From: Dyella terrae
GTDB taxonomy: Bacteria; Pseudomonadota; Gammaproteobacteria; Xanthomonadales; Rhodanobacteraceae
Assembly: GCF_022394535.1 (NCBI RefSeq)
Contig: NZ_CP089414.1
Span: forward strand, 3,162,001-3,226,000
Direction of reading: 5' to 3'
DNA length: 64,000 nt
The notes beneath the pieces are model-generated. The model did no database searches, had not been told where the DNA came from, and was given only the letters and a program-made list of their open reading frames with translations. This document shows positions 8,174 through 16,854 of this stretch, piece by piece. Position 1 is the first letter of the stretch, and each line of letters begins with the position of its first letter. Position numbers and translations under genes: made by a program.

Positions 8174-10939
8174 TTAGAACTTGAAGTTGGCCTTCAGCAT
8201 GTACTGGCGGCCGGTCACATATTCCGAGGACATCTGCGTCTTGCTGCCCAGGTACGCGTAGTACTTGGAGTTCAGCAGGTTGAGCATGTTCAGGCTGAGC
8301 GAGAAGTTCTTGTTGATCTCGTAGCCCAGGGTGGCGTCCAGTTCCTTGAAGCCGTCGATGTAGGTCGACGGTGCACCAGCCACGTAACCACCGGCGAGGT
8401 AGCTCGAACGGTAGGTGTAGGCCAGGCTGGCGCTGTACGGACCCTGCTCGTAGTACGGAGCGACCGTGTACGAGTTCTTGGAGTTGTACGGCAGTGCGCC
8501 GCCGGTCTTGGTCGACGCGTCGGAGTAGGTGTAGTTAGCACGCAGACCGAAGCCGTAACCGTAGGCCTGCTGGTAGCTGATGGTGCCGCCCTTGACCTTG
8601 GCGCTGCCACCGTCGACCGGTGCGGTGACGTCGTAGGAGCACAGGCCGGTGGTCGTACACGCGCCCGAAGCCACCAGCGCTGCTGCGTTGTTGGCAAAGC
8701 CCGGCTGGGTCCACGAACCGTTCTGACGCTCTTCCGTGGTGGCCGCGTTGACGATGTAGTTCAGCACGTGCTTGTAGAAGAACGACACGGCAACCATCGA
8801 CTCCGGATTGAAGTACCACTCCGCGGAACCGTCGAAGTTCACCGAACGATACGGCTTGATGTTCGGGTTACCCGCGGCAGCCGTGAGCACCGTGTCGTTG
8901 GCGGCGAAGTACGGCGCCATTTGGTTGTACGGGGCGTAGGACAGCGTTTCCGACCCGGCACCGCGCAGGATCACGTCAGGCGTGAGGTTCCAGGCGATGT
9001 TGAACGACGGCAGCCAGTTGTTGTGCGTGCTGTCCTGCGTGATGTAACCGAAGCCGCTCGGGAAGTCGCAATTCCAAACGTCCGCCGCCGCGCACGGCGC
9101 CGGAATCACCCAGCCGCTGCTGACGTTCTTGGTGTGCACGTAGCGCACGCCCAGGTTGCCGTGCACGTTGTCGGTGCCGAAGTTGGCCTGCAGGTAGGCA
9201 GCCTCGTTCTCCTGGGTGGTGGCCCAGGTGTTGTCCCAATACGAGTTCGGGTCCTGCGTGGAACCGAAGCCCGGCGTGCTGTTGATAGCGTTGAAGATGG
9301 CGTTGGCGCCGGCGGTCTGCACGTGCTGGATCGCCGTCTGGCTCAGGCCCAGGCTCTTGGCGCCATTGAGGTCGGACAGGCCACCAAAGCCGATCTGATC
9401 AAGCGTGAGCGCCTGCGGACCGGTGTAGACGTTGAGCGTCTGGCTTTCCCAGTGCTTGGCATAACGCACGCCCGCCTGGATGTTGTTGAGGAAGCCGTCG
9501 AAGTCTTTGGTGAAGTCGAGCTGGCCGTAGGTGTCCTTGGCCTTGTAGAGCTCTTTACCAATGTTGCCGCCCCAGCCGTTGTCAGCCCAGTAGCTCGGAT
9601 CGTTGGCAGTGGATGGGTCGGTGTACTGCGGGCCCTGGTTGATGGACCAGTTGAAGCCGCCGCCGTAGTAGATCTCCTTCACGGCCGCCTGCATCGGGTT
9701 GCGCGAGGTGCTCACGCCGGCCTGGCCGTCCAAACGCCAGCCGTCACCCTTGTACTCGCCCGACAGGTCCACGCCCTTGGTGGTGATGACGGACTTGCGG
9801 GCGTTGTTGTCGGCGTAGGTGTCGGCCGTGCTGACGCAGTTGAGGTTGTTCTTGCACGGCGTGCCGGCCTGGCTACCGCTGGTGATGATGCCGTTCGGGC
9901 CTTCATTCAGCGACGTGATACCGGCCGGGTTATGCAGCGCCCAGGGGTACAGCGACTGGTTGAGGTTGCTCAGGTTGTCACGGGCGTACATCAGGCCGAG
10001 GTTGAAGCTGAGCGCTTCGGTCGGCTTCCACTGGACATTGGAGGTGACGCTGTCGCGCTTCTCGGTCTGCTGGAAGTTGGACACGCTGATCTGGTTCGGG
10101 ATCTGGTCGCTCAGCTTGATCTTGCCTGCGGCGACTTCAGCCGCAGCCACCGGGCTCTTGCTGACAATGCCCGACACCGGCGTGTAACCGTAGTTCTCCA
10201 GGCCTTGGCGGTTCTGGAACTGCTCGTAGTGCTGCGCGGACACGTCGACGCCGAAGGTCTTGTCGTCGTTGTGCCAGCTGTAGAACAGCGAGCCGGACGG
10301 ACGGCTGTCCTTGACCATGTCGTTGTAGTTCACGCCGAACGAACCGCTGACCGTATTGGACGGCACATCAAGCGGCTTGACCGTGTGCATGATGATGGTG
10401 CCGCCGAGGGCGCCTTCCGGCAGACGGGCTTCCGGGCTCTTGTAGATCTCGAGGCGGCCGATCACTTCCGGCGCGAGCAGCGAGTAGTTGAAGCCGCGGT
10501 TCGGCGCGTCGTCGTACAGCCACACTGCCTGGGCCACCGGGTGGCCGTCGAGCAGGGTCAGGTTGAGGCTGGGGTCCATGCCGTTGATGCTGACGCGCTG
10601 CGTCGCACCCAACTGGCGATCGAGCGTAACGCCAGGAATCTGCGCCAATGCTTCGGCCACGTTGCTGGCCGGGAACTTGCCGATGTCTTCAGACGTGATG
10701 GCATCGACGATGGCGTCAGCGTTGCGCTTGGTGTCCATCGAGGCCTGCAGGCTCGCACGGATACCGGTGACGGTAACGGTTTCGAGATCTTTGGCCTTGG
10801 ACTGGTCAGGCGCCTGATCCGACGACTGCGACTGCGGCGCCGGGCCAGTGGCCGGGGCGGCGGTCTGAGCATAGAGCGAACCGGACAAACAGAGTCCGGC
10901 GATGATGCTGGCGGCTAGAAGCGTCTTGCGGTGTGACAT
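8174..10939 (-). CDS. TonB-dependent receptor, chito-oligosaccharide type (copy 1)
   Basis: This is a 921-residue outer-membrane receptor. ATG 10939 is preceded by GGGAGGAAACC and opens a signal peptide (MSHRKTLLAASIIAGLCLSG). After a Gln/Ala/Pro-rich linker the TonB box region and plug begin (ETVTVTGIRASLQASMDTKR, DIGKFPASNVAEALAQIPGV). The beta-barrel ends in LKANFKF with the usual terminal aromatic residue. The gene follows a Glk-family kinase by about 120 bases and precedes GH9/GH20. In Xanthomonas, kinase/receptor pairs of this kind belong to the GlcNAc regulon, so uptake of GlcNAc or chito-oligosaccharides is inferred. It is clearly paralogous to the receptor at 18.7-21.5 kb, with the same opening MSHRKTLLAASI, but much diverged in the loops. 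Confidence 0.93.
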   Translation of the reverse strand: MSHRKTLLAASIIAGLCLSGSLYAQTAAPATGPAPQSQSSDQAPDQSKAKDLETVTVTGIRASLQASMDTKRNADAIVDAITSEDIGKFPASNVAEALAQIPGVTLDRQLGATQRVSINGMDPSLNLTLLDGHPVAQAVWLYDDAPNRGFNYSLLAPEVIGRLEIYKSPEARLPEGALGGTIIMHTVKPLDVPSNTVSGSFGVNYNDMVKDSRPSGSLFYSWHNDDKTFGVDVSAQHYEQFQNRQGLENYGYTPVSGIVSKSPVAAAEVAAGKIKLSDQIPNQISVSNFQQTEKRDSVTSNVQWKPTEALSFNLGLMYARDNLSNLNQSLYPWALHNPAGITSLNEGPNGIITSGSQAGTPCKNNLNCVSTADTYADNNARKSVITTKGVDLSGEYKGDGWRLDGQAGVSTSRNPMQAAVKEIYYGGGFNWSINQGPQYTDPSTANDPSYWADNGWGGNIGKELYKAKDTYGQLDFTKDFDGFLNNIQAGVRYAKHWESQTLNVYTGPQALTLDQIGFGGLSDLNGAKSLGLSQTAIQHVQTAGANAIFNAINSTPGFGSTQDPNSYWDNTWATTQENEAAYLQANFGTDNVHGNLGVRYVHTKNVSSGWVIPAPCAAADVWNCDFPSGFGYITQDSTHNNWLPSFNIAWNLTPDVILRGAGSETLSYAPYNQMAPYFAANDTVLTAAAGNPNIKPYRSVNFDGSAEWYFNPESMVAVSFFYKHVLNYIVNAATTEERQNGSWTQPGFANNAAALVASGACTTTGLCSYDVTAPVDGGSAKVKGGTISYQQAYGYGFGLRANYTYSDASTKTGGALPYNSKNSYTVAPYYEQGPYSASLAYTYRSSYLAGGYVAGAPSTYIDGFKELDATLGYEINKNFSLSLNMLNLLNSKYYAYLGSKTQMSSEYVTGRQYMLKANFKF

Positions 10940-11058
10940 GGTTTCCTCCCCTCGAAGGCATTTCAGCAGTGGAAGCTGTGGGTCGTCCGACTGCTTGCGT
11001 GGCGATTGGGCTTGCGCCCGGTTCAATGCAACGGTGTGTACTGCGCTCTCCCCTGGTC

Positions 11059-12081
11059 TTACTTACGCCCGTCCAGGTACAGGCCGGCTGCACCGATCAC
11101 ACCGTGCTGGCCGTGCTCCATCAGTCGTACGGGAACTTGCTGCAGAAAGGCGCGCATGACGCCTTTGTTGAAAAAGCGCTGGCGGAAGCTGCTGGTGAGC
11201 AGCACATCGCGGATCTGCGGAAGAATGCCGCCGGCCAGGAACACGCCCCCGCGTGCGCCATACAGCAGGCACAGATCGCCGACAAAGCTGCCCAGCAAAC
11301 CGCAGAACACGTCCAGCGCTTCCACTGCCGCCGCGTCGCTGCGCTCCAGCGCCGCCTGCGTCACTTGGCTCGGCTGGGTCAGTACCGGTGCTTGATCTCG
11401 CAGCGCGCACAGTGCGCGATACAGGTTGAGCAGACCCGGCCCCGACAGGGCATGTTCGAAGGACACATAGGCGCGGTCGCGCGCTAGGTAGCGAAGAATC
11501 TCGATCTCGCGTTCGTTGCCCGGCGCCAGCGCGATCTGGCCCGCTTCGGTGGCCAGCACCGTCGCGTGCGGATGACCGGGCAGCAGCACGGCCGAACCCA
11601 GCCCCGTGCCTGGACCCATCACCAGCACCGGGCCTTCGGCTGCCGGCGCCTCGCTCTCGATCACGGCGGTGGTGTCGGTCGTGCTCAGGAACTGGGTGGC
11701 GTAGGCCACCGCTTCGAAGTCGTTGACTACCGCCAGTTGGTCGATGCCCAAGCTGTCGCGGATCTCGCGGATGGAGACGGGCCACGGCAGGTTGTCGTTG
11801 ACGATGGCGTCGCCCAACACGTAACCGGCGCTGGCCACCGCACAGCGGTCGACGTGCACGGAATGATCCAACTGACCGACGAAGTCCTGCAGCACCGCGG
11901 TCAAGCTCGGCCACTCGGCGCACGCATAGCGGTGGTATTGCAGCACCGTCACCGGACGCGTCCCGTCCGGCTGGCGACTCACCAGCCCGATGCGAGCGTG
12001 TGTTCCTCCGACGTCCGCAGCGAGAAACATGGCTTCTTGCGCCAAGAACTCACGTGCGCTGTGGCTGACCCCTTCGACCAC
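11059..12081 (-). CDS. glk: Glucokinase/GlcNAc kinase, Glk family (copy 1)
   Basis: This is a 340-residue sugar kinase of the bacterial Glk family, acting in the cytoplasm. The phosphate-binding motif (FLAADVGGTHARIGL) is near the N-terminus, the catalytic Asp is in VVNDFEAVAYA, and VMGPGTGLGSAVLLP is the second nucleotide loop. The GTG at 12081 is chosen because GAGGGGAT lies just upstream and the same site is conserved in copy 2; ATG 12030 (MFLAADV) is the alternative. GlcNAc or glucose phosphorylation is inferred from the linked TonB receptor and the shared operator. From about residue 18 to 330 the protein is essentially identical to the second copy at 21.6-22.7 kb. Only the two ends differ (C-terminal LYLDGRK here). 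Confidence 0.92.
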   Translation of the reverse strand: MVEGVSHSAREFLAQEAMFLAADVGGTHARIGLVSRQPDGTRPVTVLQYHRYACAEWPSLTAVLQDFVGQLDHSVHVDRCAVASAGYVLGDAIVNDNLPWPVSIREIRDSLGIDQLAVVNDFEAVAYATQFLSTTDTTAVIESEAPAAEGPVLVMGPGTGLGSAVLLPGHPHATVLATEAGQIALAPGNEREIEILRYLARDRAYVSFEHALSGPGLLNLYRALCALRDQAPVLTQPSQVTQAALERSDAAAVEALDVFCGLLGSFVGDLCLLYGARGGVFLAGGILPQIRDVLLTSSFRQRFFNKGVMRAFLQQVPVRLMEHGQHGVIGAAGLYLDGRK

Positions 12082-12153
12082 TGCTATCCCCTCGTCATGC
12101 CCGTGTCACGTTCCTGTGAACGCGATCCATATTGGCCGGAGTCTGGGTAATGC

Positions 12154-12169
12154 TTGACAACGTTGTCAA
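12154..12169. promoter_or_regulatory. NagQ-type operator overlapping the glk copy 1 promoter
   Basis: TTGACAACGTTGTCAA is a perfect 16-bp palindrome with the central CG typical of LacI-family operators. Read on the minus strand its first six bases are a TTGACA -35 box, followed 17 bases later by CAGACT. It lies 73 bases upstream of the kinase GTG. The same element recurs in front of the second kinase and of nagP, next to the LacI gene, so NagQ is the likely binder. Confidence 0.8.
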
Positions 12170-12430
12170 CAATACTCACGTCACATGCCGAAAAGGCCTA
12201 TGCGGCATGGCAGCATGGATCACCGAATCAGGCCATCCATGCTCGATCGAGATCGCACTTAATTCATTGTTTTTGTTTTCTATTGTTAGCAACAGACGCA
12301 AGCCTATTTTTGTATCGCAACGCGCCACGACAACGAAATTACCAATGACCCGAAGCAGCCAAATAACGAGTCAAAAGGGGGGGATTTTCGGCCTCGTCAA
12401 AGCTGTCGAAGCAGGCGAATGTCGCTCACG

Positions 12431-12446
12431 TTGACAACGTTGTGCA
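12431..12446. promoter_or_regulatory. Second, imperfect NagQ-type operator
   Basis: TTGACAACGTTGTGCA matches the palindrome except at its right end. It is 277 bases from the perfect site, similar to the 254-base spacing of the operator pair upstream of the second kinase. It could be a looping site for the kinase promoter or could regulate pxpB. Both ideas are inference. Confidence 0.55.
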
Positions 12447-12696
12447 CACATCCCCCTCGCAGAACCCCGCGACGTAACTTCACGTCCCGGCAACGGTCGC
12501 TTTCCATGAAAGTGCGCTGTTCGCATCGCGAGTTGTCGCGATGCCAGAGCCACGTTGCAGTGCGCATCGGCAAACGCACGTCGTTCTGCAACACTCCTTG
12601 CGTGATACGCGATTGCCCACGATTGATACGCACGCCGCTGGCACCAAACCACGCAGTGTTTTCCACCCGACCCGACCATGCACGGATGGCGGACGC

Positions 12697-13398
12697 ATGA
12701 GCCATCCATTCGCAAACCTGCAACTGGAAGCCCTCGCGGAAGACGCATGGCTTTTGCGTTTCGGCGAGACCATCGATGTCGCCGTGAATGCACGCGTGCA
12801 TACGGCGGCAGCGCTGCTGCGGGCGCATCTGCCCGACATCGAATGCGTGCCCGCCTATGCAAGCTTGTTGCTGCGCGTCGACCTCGACGTCCGCAGCAGC
12901 GATGGCCTGCGCGAAACGATCGAAGCAGCATTGAGCAACCCCTCAGCGCCGGCCACCGGAACACGCGAGGTGATCGTGCCGGTGTGGTACGGCGACGAAG
13001 CGGGCGCCGATCTGCAAGACGTCGCTGCACATGCACGCATGTCGGCCGAGGAAGTGATCGCGCGCCATAGCGCCCCCGCCTACCACGTCGCGATGCTCGG
13101 ATTCGCACCCGGCTTTCCGTATCTGCTGGGACTCGATCCGGCCCTGTCCATGCCGCGGCGTAGCCAGCCACGCACCAGCGTGCCGGCCGGTAGCGTCGCC
13201 ATCGGTGGCTTGCAGACAGGCATCTACCCGCAGGCATTGCCGGGTGGGTGGCATCTGATCGGCCGCACACCGATGCACCTGTTCGACCTTGGAGCGAGCT
13301 CGCCGTCGCTGTGCCAGCCGGGTGACCGTGTTCGCTTTCAGGTTATCGACGAGCACGAGTACCGGCGACTTGCCGTCGATGCAGGCGCAGCGCGATGA
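12697..13398 (+). CDS. pxpB: 5-oxoprolinase subunit PxpB
   Basis: This 233-residue protein belongs to the KipI/PxpB family, one subunit of the ATP-dependent 5-oxoprolinase PxpABC that opens 5-oxoproline (pyroglutamate) to glutamate. The central family motif is clear: GFAPGFPYLLGLD, then RRSQPRTSVPAGSVAIGG, then YPQALPGGWHLIGRTP. The start at ATG 12697 (MSHPFANLQLEAL) is chosen because family similarity begins there. The stop overlaps the ATG of pxpC, so the genes are co-translated. It is the first gene of a six-gene oxoproline operon. KipI relatives in Bacillus inhibit a kinase, but the complete pxp context makes oxoprolinase the better call. Confidence 0.93.
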   Translation: MSHPFANLQLEALAEDAWLLRFGETIDVAVNARVHTAAALLRAHLPDIECVPAYASLLLRVDLDVRSSDGLRETIEAALSNPSAPATGTREVIVPVWYGDEAGADLQDVAAHARMSAEEVIARHSAPAYHVAMLGFAPGFPYLLGLDPALSMPRRSQPRTSVPAGSVAIGGLQTGIYPQALPGGWHLIGRTPMHLFDLGASSPSLCQPGDRVRFQVIDEHEYRRLAVDAGAAR

Positions 13399-14378
13399 GC
13401 GTCGAGGTCATCAAGCCCGGCTTGCTCAGCAGCCTGCAGGACGGCGGTCGCCGCGGCTACGCCAACCTGGGCCTGGGACGCGCCGGCGCCATGGATGAGC
13501 CCGCCTGGCGTCTGGCCAATGCGCTGGTCGGCAATCACGACGACGAAGCCGCGCTAGAGATCACACTCGCCGGCCCCACGCTGCGCTTCCAGCACGACGC
13601 GGTGATCGCGCTTACGGGTGCCGTGATCGAAGCACGCGCCGACGGACAAGCGCTGCCGCCGTGGACGAGCTGCTTCCTGCCGGCGGGCACGCTGTTGCGT
13701 CTCGGCGGCATGCGCCACGGGTGCCGCAGTTATCTGGCCGTTCACGGAGGTTTTGATGCTGCGCCCGTACTGGGCAGCCGCAGCACCGACCTTCACGCGC
13801 ATATCGGCCCGCTGGACGGGCGCGCGCTGCAAGCCGGCGACGTCATCGACATCGGCGGGCGCGAGCCCGCGGCCTGGTTTCGTCCTGCCCAGGACGTGCA
13901 AGCACTGCGCTGGGGGCTGGACCCGCAGCCGTGGCTCGACTATGCGCGAGCGCCACTGGGACTGCTGCGCGGCCATCATCACGGGGCGCTGGACCATGCA
14001 TCGCAACACGCGTTGTTCGCGCAGCGCTTCGTGGTCAGCAAGGACAGCAATCGCACCGGCAACCGCATGGATGGCCCGCTGTTGCGGCTCGACCATCCGC
14101 TCGAACTGGTTTCCGAAGCCACGCTGCCGGGCACGCTGCAGTTGCCGCCCTCGGGGCAACCCATCCTGTTGCTGGCCGAGGCCCCGGTGACCGGTGGCTA
14201 TCCGCGCATCGGGCAACTCGCCGCGGTGGACTTGCCGCGCATCGCGCAGCGTCGGCCGGGCGATGCCGTATGCTTCCGCGAGAGCACCATGGACGAAGCC
14301 CGGCAACGCCTGCGCACGCGGAACGATGCGCTGCAACAACTGATCCAACGCATTGCACAACGGCTGGAATCTCCATGA
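13395..14378 (+). CDS. pxpC: 5-oxoprolinase subunit PxpC
   Basis: The 327-residue protein belongs to the KipA/PxpC (biotin-dependent carboxyltransferase-like) family and forms a complex with PxpB. Family features are VIKPGLLSSLQDGGRRGYA near the N-terminus, GAMDEPAWRLANALVGN, and SKDSNRTGNRMDGP in the C-terminal half. It overlaps pxpB upstream and pxpA downstream by four bases each (ATGA), as in most oxoprolinase operons. The length is normal and no key region is missing. Confidence 0.93.
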   Translation: MSVEVIKPGLLSSLQDGGRRGYANLGLGRAGAMDEPAWRLANALVGNHDDEAALEITLAGPTLRFQHDAVIALTGAVIEARADGQALPPWTSCFLPAGTLLRLGGMRHGCRSYLAVHGGFDAAPVLGSRSTDLHAHIGPLDGRALQAGDVIDIGGREPAAWFRPAQDVQALRWGLDPQPWLDYARAPLGLLRGHHHGALDHASQHALFAQRFVVSKDSNRTGNRMDGPLLRLDHPLELVSEATLPGTLQLPPSGQPILLLAEAPVTGGYPRIGQLAAVDLPRIAQRRPGDAVCFRESTMDEARQRLRTRNDALQQLIQRIAQRLESP

Positions 14379-15166
14379 AAAACCGCTTCGCCAAAACCAT
14401 CGATATCAACAGCGATTTGGGCGAATCCTTCGGTGCGTGGCGCATGGGCGATGACGCCGCGCTGCTCGCCATCGTCAGCTCGGCCAATATTGCCTGCGGC
14501 TTCCACGGCGGCGACCCTGACATCATGCGCGGCACCGTGGCGCTGGCCGTGCAGCACGACGTCGCCATCGGCGCCCATGTCTCGCTGCCGGACCTGCAAG
14601 GCTTCGGCCGACGCGAGATGGCCGTGACGCCGAACGAGGCGTATGCATTGACGCTCTACCAGATCGGCGCGCTGCACGGATTCACCCAGGCAGCCGGAAC
14701 ACGCCTGCGCCACGTCAAACCCCACGGTGCGCTGTACAACATGGCGGCGCGCGATGCGAAGCTCGCTGCCGCCATTGCCCGCGCCGTGCACGATTTCGAT
14801 CCGAGCCTGCGCCTGTTCGGGCTCGCCAACTCCGCGATGGTCGAGGCCGGCACGGCCGTAGGACTTCCGGTAGCCGCCGAAGCCTTCGCCGATCGGCGCT
14901 ACCGGGCCGACGGCTCCTTGCAGCCCCGGCGTGAACCCGACGCGGTGATCCAGGAAAGCGACGAAGCCATCGCCCAGGCGATGGCCATGGTGCGCGAAGG
15001 TCAGGTGCGCGCGGTGGACGGCAGTGTCATCGCCTTGCAAGCCGATACCTTATGTGTCCATGGCGACGGTACGCACGCGGTCGCGTTTGCGCGACAACTG
15101 CGCGCGGCGCTGGAGGCTGCCGACATCGGTATCCAGGCGCCTCATGCGACGGAGAGTCGCGCATGA
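14375..15166 (+). CDS. pxpA: 5-oxoprolinase subunit PxpA (LamB/YcsF family)
   Basis: This 263-residue protein starts at ATG 14375, overlapping the pxpC stop. The LamB/YcsF signature is complete: IDINSDLGESFGAWRMGDD, then SSANIACGFHGGDPDIM, then GAHVSLPDLQGFGRREM, and later VKPHGALYN and VHGDGTHAVAFA. The conserved acidic and histidine residues of the metal-like pocket are present. PxpA is proposed to carry out the hydrolytic step together with PxpB and PxpC. Its stop overlaps the start of the DUF969 transporter subunit. Confidence 0.95.
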   Translation: MKNRFAKTIDINSDLGESFGAWRMGDDAALLAIVSSANIACGFHGGDPDIMRGTVALAVQHDVAIGAHVSLPDLQGFGRREMAVTPNEAYALTLYQIGALHGFTQAAGTRLRHVKPHGALYNMAARDAKLAAAIARAVHDFDPSLRLFGLANSAMVEAGTAVGLPVAAEAFADRRYRADGSLQPRREPDAVIQESDEAIAQAMAMVREGQVRAVDGSVIALQADTLCVHGDGTHAVAFARQLRAALEAADIGIQAPHATESRA

Positions 15167-15855
15167 ATTACTGGCCGCTGTTGGGCGTGGCGGTCATCGT
15201 CATCGGCTTTGCACTGCGCTTCAATCCCGTGCCGGTAGTGGTGTGCGCCGCACTGGTCAGCGGCGTGCTGGCCGGCATGCATGTGCCTGACCTATTGGCG
15301 CTGCTCGGTAAGAGTTTCGTCTCTTCGCGCATGCTGCTGATGTTCGTGCTCACCCTGCCTGCCATCGGCCTACTCGAACATGCCGGCTTGCGTGAGCATG
15401 CCCAGCAATGGATGGGACGCTTGCGAGGCATGACGCTGGCGCGTCTGTTGATCGGCTACCTGCTGGTGCGCGAAGTGCTGGCCATGTTCGGCCTTACCGG
15501 CGTGGCCGGAGCGGCGCAGACCGTGCGCCCGCTGCTGGCGCCCATGGGCGAGGCCGCCGCAGAGAAGATCCATCCTGAATTGAGTGACGCCGACCGCGAC
15601 GAAGTACGCGCCGTTGCCGCCGCGACGGACAACATCGGCCGCTTCTTCGGCGAGGACGTGTTCATTGCGCTCGGCGCCGTGCTGCTGATCCAGGGTTTCT
15701 ACGCCCAGCACGGCATTGACCTGACGCCGCTTTCTATTGCGCTTTGGGCCTTACCCACGGCGATCGCAGCGTTCGTGATCCAGTCGGTTCGCATCTGGCT
15801 GTTCCAGCGCCGCCTTCAACGTCGTGCATCCGTGCGCACCCGTGAGGAGGCCTGA
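15163..15855 (+). CDS. 5-oxoproline transporter subunit, DUF969 family
   Basis: This is a 230-residue membrane protein with about six hydrophobic segments, starting MNYWPLLGVAVIVIGFALRF at ATG 15163 (overlapping pxpA). The DUF969 core is recognisable (LLIGYLLVREVLAMFGLTG and RAVAAATDNIGRFFGEDVF). DUF969 and DUF979 proteins occur as adjacent pairs beside pxp genes and are annotated as a two-part 5-oxoproline permease. The transport role rests on that genomic association, not on a recognised transporter fold. The DUF979 partner follows after two bases. Confidence 0.88.
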   Translation: MNYWPLLGVAVIVIGFALRFNPVPVVVCAALVSGVLAGMHVPDLLALLGKSFVSSRMLLMFVLTLPAIGLLEHAGLREHAQQWMGRLRGMTLARLLIGYLLVREVLAMFGLTGVAGAAQTVRPLLAPMGEAAAEKIHPELSDADRDEVRAVAAATDNIGRFFGEDVFIALGAVLLIQGFYAQHGIDLTPLSIALWALPTAIAAFVIQSVRIWLFQRRLQRRASVRTREEA

Positions 15856-15857
15856 GC

Positions 15858-16826
15858 ATGCTGCGCATTGAGTACGCCTACTGGCTGATCGCTGCCTTCC
15901 TGTTCTATACCTCCTGGCGCAAAGCACGCGAGCGTCAATTTTATTGTGCGGCGTTCTGGGGCTTGCTGGGCCTGCTGTTCGCCGGTGGTGACGCGGTGCT
16001 CGCCGCACAGAAGGCGGGCGATACCCTGCCCGCGCAACTGGCGGGTTGCGTCGTGATCGCGCTGGCCTTGATCGCGCCGCGCATGCGCCGCAAGGCGCAC
16101 CCGGAAACGGCAAGCGCATCGGCGCGACTGGCCTCGGCACTCAGGCTGGGCCACAAGCTGTTCATCCCTGCCCTGCTGATTCCCTTGGTGACGCTGGTAG
16201 TCGCGTTGATCGGTGACCACCTGTCCATCGGCGGGCATGCGCTGTTCGCCAAGCCGCAGATGACGCTGACGGGTTTGATGCTGGCCTGCGTGATCGCCCT
16301 GGTGGCCGCGGCTCGCGTTGCGCAGGCCCCACTAGCTCAGGGTCTGTCGGAAGGCCATCGACTGCTCGACGCCATCGGCTGGGCGGCACTGCTGCCTCTG
16401 CTATTGGCCGCGCTGGGCGAGGTGTTCACGCAGAGTGGCGTCGGCGCTGGCATCGCTGCTCTGGCGCAAACGGTCCTGCCCGAAGGCAATGCCTTTATGT
16501 GCTTGCTGGTGTTCGCGCTGGGCATGGTGTTGTTCACCGTGATCATGGGCAATGCCTTCGCCGCGTTCCCGGTGATGATGGCGGGCATCGGCCTGCCGCT
16601 GCTGGTGCATCGCTATGGCGCGCATCCCGCCATCCTCGGCTCCATGGGCATGCTGTGCGGCTATTGCGGCACGCTGCTCACGCCGATGGCCGCCGACTAC
16701 AACCTGGTGCCCGCCGCGTTGCTGGAGCTGCGCAATCCTTATGGGGTGATCCGTGCACAGGCATGGAGTGCGGCAGGTATTTTTGCCGCCACCTTCATTG
16801 CCATGTGGGCGCTGGTATTCCGTTGA
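15858..16826 (+). CDS. 5-oxoproline transporter subunit, DUF979 family
   Basis: This 322-residue protein has eight to nine predicted membrane segments. Family features include the N-terminal YWLIAAFLFYTSWRKARERQ and the C-terminal GNAFAAFPVMMAGIGLPLL and GYCGTLLTPMAADYNLVPAA. It is the partner of the preceding DUF969 protein and would complete the inner-membrane oxoproline importer. The ribosome site is a clear GAGGAGG within the end of the preceding gene. Pcp follows 28 bases after its stop. Confidence 0.9.
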   Translation: MLRIEYAYWLIAAFLFYTSWRKARERQFYCAAFWGLLGLLFAGGDAVLAAQKAGDTLPAQLAGCVVIALALIAPRMRRKAHPETASASARLASALRLGHKLFIPALLIPLVTLVVALIGDHLSIGGHALFAKPQMTLTGLMLACVIALVAAARVAQAPLAQGLSEGHRLLDAIGWAALLPLLLAALGEVFTQSGVGAGIAALAQTVLPEGNAFMCLLVFALGMVLFTVIMGNAFAAFPVMMAGIGLPLLVHRYGAHPAILGSMGMLCGYCGTLLTPMAADYNLVPAALLELRNPYGVIRAQAWSAAGIFAATFIAMWALVFR

Positions 16827-16854
16827 TCCCGCTGCACGCCACGAGACGTTATCC

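Larger units (their letters stand above)
12082..12696. other. Divergent intergenic region between glk copy 1 and pxpB
   Basis: These 615 bases hold no convincing gene. The middle (about 12230-12380) is clearly AT-richer than its neighbours. Two copies of the TTGACAACGTTGT element are present, at 12154-12169 and 12431-12446. The first sits in the kinase promoter; I see no good -10 box for the pxp operon near the second. Confidence 0.6.

Noticed and set aside
8087..10918. A 943-codon open frame on the plus strand opposite TonB receptor 1
   Set aside because: It is antisense to a clearly recognisable receptor. Long antisense frames are expected at this GC content, and its sequence has no recognisable domain.
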